Assembly (NCBI GenBank): GCA_009746045.1 | Contig: RPFO01000076.1 | Span: 3,574,920-3,638,919, forward strand | DNA: 64,000 nucleotides | Reading direction: 5' to 3' | DNA from: Mesostigma viride | Taxonomy: Eukaryota; Streptophyta; Mesostigmatophyceae; Mesostigmatales; Mesostigmataceae | In this document: positions 54,169 through 64,000 of the stretch, in pieces | Position numbering within the stretch: the stretch's first letter is position 1 | Layout: the number at the start of each line of letters is the position of its first letter | The notes under the pieces: model-generated | What the model saw: the letters and a program-made list of their open reading frames with translations, nothing else | What the model was told of the DNA's origin: nothing | Database searches by the model: none | Translations under genes and position numbers: made by a program

Positions 54169-57100
54169 TTACCCCGGAGGCTGTGCTTGACGCTGGGGCA
54201 GGCATGTGCCAGATGTTGGGACTGTGGACGCTATCTCCCTGTCAGCTTGAATCCCCTCGGCGGTCTCCATGCCATTGGGATTGTACAGCCGCGCAGCCTG
54301 GCTGGCTAGAGCTGCACCGCTATTGATCACAGGGACACCATGCCTTGCTGGTGCAGGTGCAGGCCTGAGTGCACCAGGGTGTGTTGGTGGCGCGCTTTCG
54401 GTCCACCCCCCAGGCTGGGCAGCTGCGTAGATGGCAGCGGGACTGTCGTGTGGTGGCCCGTGAGGCCCAGTGTAGGCCCCCGAGATCTGCCCTCGGACGC
54501 CGCCAGGTGTCCCACCCTGGGCACCCGCCAGGGCGTGCACGGCGTACTCGGCCACCGGCATCGGTGGCGGCGCCATCAACGCGCTCTCCTTTGGCCTCAT
54601 CACTGCCATGGCCTCGATGTTGAGCGCGCACACGCCGCGCATGAACGCCTTCTTCATGTCCTTCTGCTCGCACAGCCGGCCAGCAAACAAGAAGGCAGCG
54701 ATGGCATGCACGCAGGTGCACGGCATGCATGAGTACCTTCGCGTGAGCGCGCACCCATGCGACCAGGGATTCAAGATCATACGTACTGGTTTGAGCACCC
54801 AACCATATGTGGGCACCTGTAACTGTCACGAGGAATGGGGAAGCACCAGCTGGCAGTGCCAATTATAGAGAGGTGCACTACTCATCACTGCCCACGGATG
54901 GGTGCAGTGCAAGAGCTACCCAACAAGTGGCTTGTTCTGGGGGATGCTGGGGATGAGGGAGAGAAAACCGCTGTGGGGCTTCATGACACAACCCCTCAGC
55001 ATACTGACATGCAACCATAGAGTTGTACCCTGCGGCGCATGTCCTATTAAAGCTCCCCTGCCAGCTGCATCTGCCTAACCAGAGCGAACCCTTGTGCCTC
55101 GTTAGCAGTGCGAGCATGCGCAGTTCTATCCGGGCCCGCAAAAGGGATGCAAGCCACAATGGTGGCGACAGCTGCGATCATGGACCGTGATGACAATGAG
55201 CTTGGCAGAAGATGATGATGCATAATTCATTAAAGAACGTGTTAGAGGATGACGGATGACAGTAATGATACTGGGGCAGAGGACGACGATGTTAATGCAT
55301 GTCTGAGCATGCAGCTCTAATCAAATGCAATTTATATGGTTTTGTACTAGTAACAGTAGTAGTGCAAGTGATTGGTGTGGCTGGACACGCTCATGTGTAC
55401 ACGTACCTCAAGCCGTGTGCGCCGATCCTCCTCTAATGCTAGCCGCTGATCGGCGGCTGCAAGCGCGTCCCGCAGGAGGAGCACCTCTTGGGACGACAGC
55501 TGCGTGGCCGCGTGGACCGCTTCTGCCACGCGCACCTGGGGCGCAGGTGTATGTACCGTGGGAAGCACAGGGCAGCAAGTAGGAGGCAGCAAGCGGAAAG
55601 TGTGGTGTCAACCCTTGCGGGCGCAGATGATCCTCTGCTCGCATGACCAGTCGCGCTCACTCACAACCAATACTACTCAAGATCTGGGGAAAAAGGTAAA
55701 CCTACCATCAGAGGAAGAGCTTGGATGCTATGGTCCAGGGTCCAAAAAGCTAGCCAATACCCCAGATTAGGGACCATGGAGTGTGTTTAATGGAAATCAG
55801 GCTGGTGCACACATAAGAGCATGCATTGCGAGAGAGCATGTATCTTACCGTTGCAGCGAGATGTGAGACGCTTAAGTGCACGACACAGAGATTATGCCAT
55901 ACCAGAGAAGATGCACGGAGGGTGGAGCAAGTGTGCAAACGACTCTGATGATGGTAGAGAGGGAGGGCCACCAAGGCCACGAATCTCTTTTACAAACGAG
56001 CCTTGATCGGTTAAGACACCCATTGAGGCTCTACTCACATCGGCATCGCGTTGCAGCCGCAGCACGATGCTGCGCTTGGTGAACACCTTCCACATGCCCA
56101 TGCTCTGCGCGCATGTGGGGGGAGGGGGGGGGGGGAATGCACAGCGACACAACAGGCAACCCACAATGGGGGGCGGGGGGGGGGGGCAGATTGATAAAGC
56201 ATGAGGGTTCATTGCAGATTGTGGGGTGATGCTGCAGATGAGGTGCCGGAGAGTAGAGCCTTTACTGATGTGATGTGTCTGTTTGAGGGAAGCAACGCTG
56301 GACAACGTGCCAGCGAGATCCAAGAGCGAATGGAAGAGGGTCAGGGGTGACGTGAGCAGGAAAGGTCAACATTCATGTTTCGTAACGGGAGATAGTTGGA
56401 AGCTATGACCTAGCTTGATCGCATATACATCATCAACAGTAGGCATCGACGGCAATTTTGAGCCTAGAACACCCCCACATGTGCCAGTACAAAAGATGTC
56501 AGAGAGGGCATGACCAACGTAACAGTGGAACAGGGCTTTTTGAAGTAATACTACTAGCTACTAGCTCCGTACATGTCCATGTGCCTGTCCTCTCGTCAAG
56601 GCTACATCATAACACCTAACACTTTTCAACAGGCTAGCCTTTCCTGATTGTTTGAGGCGGGTGTGGCACTAGGTACAAGGTAACGGCTGTTGTTGCATGC
56701 AGGTGGCCTGGTGCTTGACCATGCGTGTGGGAAAGTCCAACCACCGTTGTCAAGAAAATCCGAGACAGACCGTGGGTGCTACGGTTAAACTTCAGAAGGA
56801 AGTCAGGTAAGGCTGTCAAGTAAGCATCATGTTGGTTAAGAATAATCATGTTGATCAAGAATCAATGGGACACGTTGTAGTTAGGACATGTGTAAACCAA
56901 GTATTTAGTGGTCAGACTTATACCAACTGCCGGCCGCTGCATCCCAGCGATAGCTGGTTGAGGGACAGGTAGCAGCAAACTAGAACCAATCAGCAAGTGG
57001 GGGCAAAAGATACGCTATACATGAAAGCCTATTGTGGGATATGCATGGCACGCATGGGTGGTATGTAAGATGATTGCTAGTCAGGGTTTACTGCAAGCTT

Positions 57101-60100
57101 CTGGCAGAAACCTTGACATACCGTGCTTGCTTTGCTAACTGCAGCGGTTATGTGACACTGCACACTTTCATACATGTGGTACTGACGTACCCTTCGGCCG
57201 AGGATGATCCACGTGTAGAAACGGTCCGCCTTCCTGCTCGCACATGTCGTGCGCACGTGAAGGGCACGCAGGCACAACACGGTGAATTCTTGCTATCTGA
57301 AATACTTGCTGTTTGGTGTGAGAAAGGGCTGGGCAAGTAGCAAAAACTGGCAACCACGTCTCCTCAATGGGCAAGTTCACACAGCGTTTTCTGATGGAAG
57401 CTGTTTTGTTGTTGCAATATTCAAAAGCCATGCAGCATGGTTTCCTCCATGGATTTATTACACACGTATAACGCAACAGTGCAGCTTTGCTTAAGTATAA
57501 TCTGGCATGAGGCCGCCCCCGGGCACCTGGGATAAGTGCCATCCCTTGAACCGGCAAAGAAGATCTGACGAGTGACAGTGACAGTGTTTCTGCTAAGGTG
57601 GGGGGCATTCCGGACGACCCGGCCGAGGCCGCATAGCGGCCGAGGGGGGGGGGGGGGCGGGGGTGCGCTGCCCCCCCCGGCCGCCGGCGATTTTTTTTTT
57701 CCAAAACAAAAACCTCTATAGCAATTCTATCATGCTATATGCTTAAAGTAGGTTTATTGGTCTCTTACAAAACTGGGCCATCCTTTATAGTAGTATTAAA
57801 TTTACTGAGTGAGACAACTGATAAATTTATTGTATGCTACTCTAACACTTGATGATAAACAGTTAAACATGCTACAAGCTGATTACACCGCCTAAAGGGC
57901 TGAAGGCCTGAAGCTTAATTCATGCGGCACGACCACACCTCTCAGCGTAGAACCACACTACAAACCCCCAGTCGGCATTAAAGCTTCAGCCCGGATAAAC
58001 AGACAATGTCCACTGAGTGTACTGAGTGGCCAATAAGCCCATGGCAGCAGCTAACTTGCTACTGGTTCTTAAAAACATCATCAGGGTCCACTGCGGGTGC
58101 TGTGGCGGCTTCCGAGCAGCTGTCTTTTTCAGCTTTGCTGCAGGCCCTGCTTCGCCACTGCTGCGGCCTTTTCCACTGCCCACTTTCCCCTGTGCAACCT
58201 TCGCCTTCTTCTTTGGCGGCCCCGCGTTACCCGCGTTACCATCCTCATCTGCAGCGTCGCCAGCTCGCATTTCATCACCGTCGGAACCGCTTGCCGGACG
58301 CGCAGCAGGGGTAGAATCAGCAGCCTCTGCATCGCCTCCTCCGGAGTCTTCTTCTGTCTCGACACTCAAAATCCCATTGGAAATCTCGTTGCTATTACGC
58401 TCGACATCACCTTGCTCGCCAGCGTTCAGCTCGCTGCTATCTTTTCCGTCATCATCCACTATTCTGGGTTTCGGCGGCCTGTCGTTACCTGCTGTGCCCA
58501 GTTCTAAAATACTTCCGCCTGGTGTGAAAAAACTCCTGAACCTAAATCCTGTCGAAATAGGCACCTTTCTCTTTTTGCTGCTCATTCCCTAAAACACTTT
58601 ACGCACACTACTCACTAAACATTCGAAAGCAAAATGCAGCTACGTAGCCCGGCAGCCGCCGCTGTGGCTGGCTTTCATTCTTGTTTTCTGCACGTAGCTT
58701 GCAGGCGTTTCATTAATCAGGCTGCGCTACCAATACGAGAAGTGTGTTTACGGGTTCAGAGAGTCAGAATATTCAATTCATACCGAGTATCCACCAATTC
58801 ATGTGAAAGTGCCGAAGGTATGAAGCGGCTGACATGGAATCCTGCAGTGCGAGTGGAACCTAGGGCGCTGTGGCAGTCAGCGGCCCAGGCTGGCAGCCTG
58901 CCGAACAAGCATAGCCGGGCGGGGGGGCCACCGGACACCAACCGGACGACGTCCGGACAGCCGCGCGGGCTCCGGACGGCCTGGAGGCGTCCGGACATCC
59001 GGACACAATGTCCGGATCCAGACCGTTAGCAGAAATACTGGACAGTGAGCTACACCAAAGAATGCCAAGCATTTCGCAATTTCATACAAGCATGTAAAAC
59101 CGAAGCCCATGAGCCATAGGGTGGCAGGAAATGGCGCCAGCGATACTTGTCAAAAATTAAGGACCTGCACACCCTTGGGTGGGATGCGAGTTCTTTTATG
59201 CTCCCGTCACCCCCTACGCACCAAGACACCAAACCAAAACCCGCGACACCATGATGTTACCATTTTACCTCCTGCTCTTGACATCCCTGTGCCCATGACT
59301 GTCTCACAGCTATGTGCAGCGTGCACCAACACACAGAAGGAAGCACGTGCAAGATGATCAGTACAAAAGACACATCTCCGGATATCCTTCCTGCCCGCAG
59401 GAAAGCCACATGAATGCGAAGTATGCGAGACAGGCAAGGAGTAAGCAATCCTACCCCACTTGAAAAAGGCCGTACCACATAAATGGCTGTTTGCAACAAT
59501 CCTGGAGTGAGTGTTCACCGGGGGGAAGGGGGGGGGGAAGGGAGCGGCGGTCAACCCCCCCACCCCCTGGTCCCGCTGAGGGGAGGGGGGAGGGGGTTGA
59601 GGGGTCCGCCCCCTCCCCGCCCCCTGGGTCCACATCTACGGGGTTGAGGGGTTCTGCCCCCCCCTGCCGCCCTGGCCCCTTCCAACCCCCCTCCCCACAT
59701 ATGTGAGAGACGTGGGGGGGAGGAGGGGGTTGGTGGCCAGCGACCCCCCTCCCCCGAGGTGCCCTTTGAGGGGGAGTGGCGGGTTGAAGGCCCCCCCCAC
59801 CCCACCCCCTGGTCGCGCTGATGGGGGGGGAGAAGGGTAGTGTACTCTAGCTCCGGGATTGTCGCGAACAGCCAGATAAAGCATAGGGAGACGCATTTAC
59901 AGCTGGCCTTGCATGCATGCCACATACTGGGTGAGCTGCCGGAGGCGTCGCTTCCGCATCGCGAGGGCCTTCCAGCCCGCAAAGAGTTGAAGGAAGATCC
60001 GTGAGCCCCGCTGGTGTGACGCACACATTGGCCACCAAGGTATGTATGTGCCATGTACGCAGGCGGTGACGGGGCATGTACGCACAAGGGTTGGCACACA

Positions 60101-63005
60101 GAACCCCACATAATCAATCCTGGGAGGTGAGAAAAGACACAGTGGTTGAGGCTGGATGGTGGGATGAAAGTTTGGGGAGTACGACACGTGGGCAAGAAAT
60201 TGTAAATAGGCTGTTATAACAATACCGGACGTTGACATGACATATGCGGCCTGCCGTTTGATCCAGTATCCGCTAGTTCAAGTTCAACCTGCTGGCCCAT
60301 GATAAAGATTGTCAGGGTTCATTCCTTCCTTATTTGCCGAGCCAGGTGGTTTGGCAGAAAATATCAATTTTGCCCCAGATAAAAGGGACAACATCAAGGC
60401 CACAGGGTAGCCAACCTCCTGTGCTAACCCAAGGTCCCTGCATGCACTCTGTTTGCGTAAACAGCGCTGATGCCTTGATATCAGGACCCAAATGCAGCGT
60501 CGCCCGGACAAATTGGACCCTGTTTTAGCAACGCAGCGCCCATGCCATTTGGCAATACCTCGGGTGGACAAGGACTAGCTTTGAGGTGCCACCTAGTCAG
60601 GCACAATCAGGTACAACAAAGGCAACGACCTTACCAGAAATAAACCAACCACAACATGGAGCACATCTGACTTTACAATAAGTAAAACGCCAACCAGCAA
60701 CACCCTGCCACATGCATGCGCACGCAGGTGCCCCCCCCTTACCAGGTGCAGGCTGCGGCTGTGGAGGAGGCGCGCTGCCCGCTCCAGCACGGCATCGGCC
60801 TGGTCCCGCCGCGCATGCTCCACCTGCGCCTCCGCCTGGGACTGCTGCAGCTGCTCCGTCAGCCGTACCAGCTGCCAGCATGGGGCAAGGCAAGCAGAGG
60901 AGACAACTACACCAGGCCTTGTCAGCCATGAGTGGCGAGCTAACACGCCACCACATTCGGCAAACTAGCATGGAAAGAGGATGACTCTTGGAAACAACGC
61001 AAGGCCTGTTGTGAGAATTCCAGCAACAACACGGACAGCGTTGTACAGCTATCTGCAGTATATCTTGTCGTCAGTGTATCTTTTCATAAACCTTCTTTCT
61101 TGCCAGATGAAGCAACCGTACGCAAATCGCCATGGTAGCATGCCCTCAAAGGTCCGGTGTAGATCGGCAACTCTACATTGAGTAATGCTGGCACAGTTGC
61201 CCCATGCCTGGCTCACCTTTTCCTGCCAGTGGCGGGCCTCTATTTCCAACGACCCCAGCTGGTGCGCCAGCATCTTTCTTTTCGCCTCCATGAAGTGCGC
61301 CTGGCACGCAGGGGAGGACACAGTTAGCTCATCCTAGATTAAGATATTCAGTACAACGCCCAACGCATTGTCCTGTGCATAGTATATATGATATAGAGTC
61401 TACAGTGCCTTGGAAAGAGTTATGCTTCCTGGCATGCTAATTCCTATCCAGCTGTTGGGCTGCAGGCCTGCAGCTAAGGACAGCAGGTAAGACAGCATGC
61501 CGGAAACAGAAAGGATAGACCTCCTGTTCAATAAATCTTGCTAAGAAGAATGGCAGCTGGCCCTCCTAATTTCTTGCACAACTGCCTCTGCTGGCAAATC
61601 GCAGTAGCGCCAATTCGCGGCGACCTCTCCAGAAGTTCTAGCTGCAAGGCATATTAAATCAAACAACGAGATAGCTGCAACAGGAATGCTCGATTGCAAG
61701 CGCCAAAATTTCTATGCAGCAATAACTCACCTTTGGACATGCCATTTACAATGGCTGCTTCCGCTCCACGATTTTGCACATGCGTTGGCATGCTTAACAA
61801 GATTTGGTTTAAGTCCTTTCCTACCCGATCTTTATGCTCAAAGGGATGTGCAGCCTTTGCAGTGGCGAGGCAAAGGTGCGGGTGGGGCCATCAGGCACCT
61901 GATATCGAGAGAAGAGTGAACAAATGAACACGAGAACAGAGCATTGAGAGAAGCCACGGAGAACAACAGTACCATTGTTTCGTTCTTCAATGCCATGCAG
62001 CGCTCGTCAAGGTCGAGGGCAAGCGCATCCATGTCGATGTCCAGATTTCTGCTGTCACCTGCAAACCGCGATGAATCGTAGGTGCTGTTTTGCAGCTTGG
62101 GAAGGAGAGTCTCCAAAACCGCATCATTCGTGACTGCTGATCCACGGGGCTGTATGGCGGGCACAAATGCTTTTGTTGGGGCGATTGGAACTTCGCTGAT
62201 CTCAGGAGGTCTCTCCAACACCACTTCGGCAGAAGCTTCTGTCTGAATACTCTCCTTAGCTCCATTCAAGGTGTTGTAGGAGCGTTCCGCAGAAGCCACC
62301 GGGGTCCCAGAATCGGAATACCTGTCGTAACAGCCAGATATGGCACAAAGGGAGAAGATCGTGGATCAGACGCAGCGAAGGCTGAAACTTGCCGCTGGCT
62401 TTCGTATCGATGCAACGAACAATTCACTACTCCTTGCTTCCCTTTTGCTGTGCTGACTATCCACATTGTCCGTTGTCTGCCAAAAGCAACGTTACATAAT
62501 TTCTTGCGCTTCAAAACTCGTTCTATCAACCTCCCTCCTCGTTGTGCATTAGGGGGTAACGGTTCCTTTATTGATATGTACCTACATGACACAATCACGT
62601 AATTTAAGTTAACTTGTTGCTAATTGCCAATGGTCCAGTAGTGAAGGACATGCAGCAGAAGAGCGAATATTCTTTCACAAGCCGCGAACCCGATGGTAAA
62701 CGTGAATATCTTGACTGCATTATTTCCAGTGCCGGCATTCTCTGAGCCAAAGGAAACAGAAGTTAGGGTGGCCGTTGCATAACGTACAGGCGTTCTCCGG
62801 TAGCGTGAAGGGCACCCATTCGTGATAGCAACCAGGAGCCGCTCGAGATATCACTTGCGGCATCGTATGCATTGTCTTCATCTGCTACGGCAAGATCAGC
62901 TTCTTGGGAATGGCGCGGTTTTGCGGGCGACAACCCTGCTCTTTGCAACAAACGCTCATACTCGGCAACCACGCCGCCTGAAGCACAGACGTCAGCTGGT
63001 TCCAT
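54169..63005 (-). CDS. POC5: POC5-like centriolar protein
   Basis: Proposed exons in order: 62788-63005 (ATG at 63005), 61973-62321, 61217-61300, 60743-60871, 59928-60010, 56039-56104, 55407-55535 and 54169-54663 (TAA at 54169). POC5 is a centrin-binding protein of the centriole and basal-body core, needed for full-length centrioles. The strongest evidence is KDMKKAFMRGVCALN, the signature near the C-terminus of POC5 in animals and algae. Others are VAEYERLLQ near the N-terminus, the Trp-containing helices FLQLFAGWKALAMRKRR and MGMWKVFTKRS that look like Sfi1-type centrin sites, and coiled coil (LVRLTEQLQQSQAEAQ). All listed exons are open; several junctions are phase-consistent (CT|G between exons 1 and 2). 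Some exons in 61300-61973 and 60010-60743 may be missing, and the joins into the 56039 exon are uncertain. Introns reach 3.8 kb and contain repeats. Confidence 0.8.
57986..58585 (-). CDS. Hypothetical Lys-rich protein in a POC5 intron
   Basis: Open for 199 codons from ATG at 58585 (MSSKKRKVPISTGF). It has a basic start, an acidic Ser/Glu/Gly middle and a nuclear-localisation-like PPKKKAKV, then Lys/Ala-rich sequence. The last 25 codons look non-coding, so an intron may start near 58090. It lies on the same strand as POC5 inside the 3.8-kb intron between exons 59928-60010 and 56039-56104. It could be the N-terminus of a transposase or a nested gene; I recognise no domain. Confidence 0.35.
   Translation of the reverse strand: MSSKKRKVPISTGFRFRSFFTPGGSILELGTAGNDRPPKPRIVDDDGKDSSELNAGEQGDVERNSNEISNGILSVETEEDSGGGDAEAADSTPAARPASGSDGDEMRAGDAADEDGNAGNAGPPKKKAKVAQGKVGSGKGRSSGEAGPAAKLKKTAARKPPQHPQWTLMMFLRTSSKLAAAMGLLATQYTQWTLSVYPG
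59515..59835. repeat. G-rich low-complexity block in a POC5 intron
   Basis: Three imperfect repeats of GGGGGTTGAGGGGT and CCCCCTGGTC-type sequence, about 110 bp apart. Open frames here are Gly/Pro-rich artefacts. Confidence 0.75.
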
Positions 63006-64000
63006 ACTTTAATAGCCTGTGCGGAAATTAATCAAATTACAGATCGCACGCTTATTAACCCTTCATTGCTTAACACAAACGTGTAACACTTTCGTTGGGG
63101 TTAATTGCTCGTTGGTCGTCCGACCCTTCCGAAGCGAACGCTTCAGCGTCCCCCTGGCCCTGAAGTGCTTCGTGGAAATTTGAAAATGGACTGGGGAGTC
63201 GGAACCTGGTCGGAGCCTGGTCGGACCAAAAACCGGGCGTGTCGGCTTTCGGTTCCCTTAGGCACGACTCACATGAGGCTCGGTGAACTCCGTCGGTGAA
63301 CTCTTTGTGAACTGGGTCGACGGCCGGGTCGCCACCGGCGCTTCACCGGCCCTTCACTTCGAGTTCACGCACTCACATGGGTCGCAACGACGTAGTGAAC
63401 TGCTCGCCGGTGAACTCGTTTGTGAACTGGCGGAGGCGCGGGAAGACAGCCCAGATTTCGCGGGAAAGGGCGCAAACGTCAAGCAAGTGCATGATGCATC
63501 CGGGCATGCTGGCTAATAACATGCACGTCTTGTCCAGCTGCAAACCACTACCTTCTGCACCACTAATTTGATAAAGTGCTGCAGAAATATGATAAAAACG
63601 CGCCGGTGACCTGTCGTGCATGTCGCTTTTCCAGCTACCTGTCTGCGTTCGAACGCAGACAGGTAGCTTTCTTTGCAAGTTTTTCCAGGTGTCGGTGCCA
63701 GTGCTTCTCTGTCGATATTGTTTCAAAGCCGGTTTGTTTATTGGCTGGGGACGACCCCAGAGCCGCCCGCCGTCACATGCACAAAACATGCCATATCTCG
63801 CTGGAGGCGTTCGGTTATTTACGGAGAAAATCGGCCCGATCAGCAAGCCGAATCTCCAGACAACGGCGGGCGCGGGCTCCGGTTGGACGTGGTAAGACCC
63901 GAGCAAATGCTCATTGGTGCATTAGAGTGGCTTTCTCATAGCTGCGACTATGGTACCTTGGAGCGTGCATATGGCATCGCTTCAAACACGTGGTCCAAAA
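63006..64000. other. Upstream region of POC5
   Basis: Should contain the POC5 promoter on the minus strand. GGTGAACTC and GTGAACTGG motifs repeat at 63270-63430 on both strands. A 36-bp palindrome lies at 63633-63668. No second gene is supported before the window ends. Confidence 0.4.
63633..63668. repeat. 36-bp perfect palindrome
   Basis: AGCTACCTGTCTGCGTTC followed by its exact complement, centred on TTCGAA, with no loop. Confidence 0.9.

Noticed and set aside
61731..61792. Additional POC5 exon
   Set aside because: A good donor (AAAGGTGAGT) exists, but no reading phase joins both neighbours without a shift or stop.

Overview
The window is nuclear DNA of a repeat-rich eukaryote. The intron-rich gene for the centriole protein POC5 implies an organism that builds basal bodies. 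Non-autonomous DIRS-type retroelements laid out like Chlamydomonas TOC1, GT-AG introns full of repeats and a mixed transposon load suggest a flagellated green alga or a relative. The species cannot be named from the sequence. Nothing is prokaryotic: there are no operons, rRNA or CRISPR arrays.

Layout. 0.3-4.6 kb: two near-identical DIRS-like elements, head to head, forming a 4.26-kb palindrome. 4.8-8.9 kb: minus-strand multi-exon transposase-like gene. 8.9-11.7 kb: unassigned DNA, a 14-bp array and a nested palindrome. 11.7-21.3 kb: minisatellite of about 31 bp with a 3.3-kb internal duplication and a LINE 3' end inserted. 21.3-23.9 kb: 108-bp repeat array split by a second DIRS-like family. 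24.0-32.7 kb: plus-strand gene of at least ten exons with repeated frame breaks. 33.5-34.2 kb: third DIRS-like family. 34.5-45.4 kb: Copia-type retrotransposon (gag, protease, a trace of RNase H) split by an 8,140-bp inverted-repeat DNA transposon with a 3-bp target duplication. 46.2-49.6 kb: LINE interrupted by a 270-bp tRNA-like element and by a 1.9-kb element that keeps only ORF1. 51.6-53.3 kb: element with TTAA target duplication. 54.2-63.0 kb: POC5 on the minus strand.

How it fits together. A 22-bp near-perfect palindrome centred on CTGCAG occurs more than 25 times between 5.6 and 31 kb. Most copies lie in introns of the two large transposon-type genes, on opposite strands, so the two genes probably belong to one large element or related elements. 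The DIRS-like families share one layout (A1-internal-B1-A2-B2), a C-rich A2/B2 junction and a conserved core in B, and insert without target duplication. This can be read directly because one sits inside a tandem repeat whose neighbouring units give the empty site. Nested insertions give relative ages: LINE before tRNA-like and ORF1-only elements; Copia before the 8.1-kb element; 108-bp array before the DIRS-like element.

Only POC5 looks like a host gene; its recognised exons are open and contain no frame breaks. The other coding regions are transposon-derived and many carry frameshifts or stops, which could be decay or assembly indels.
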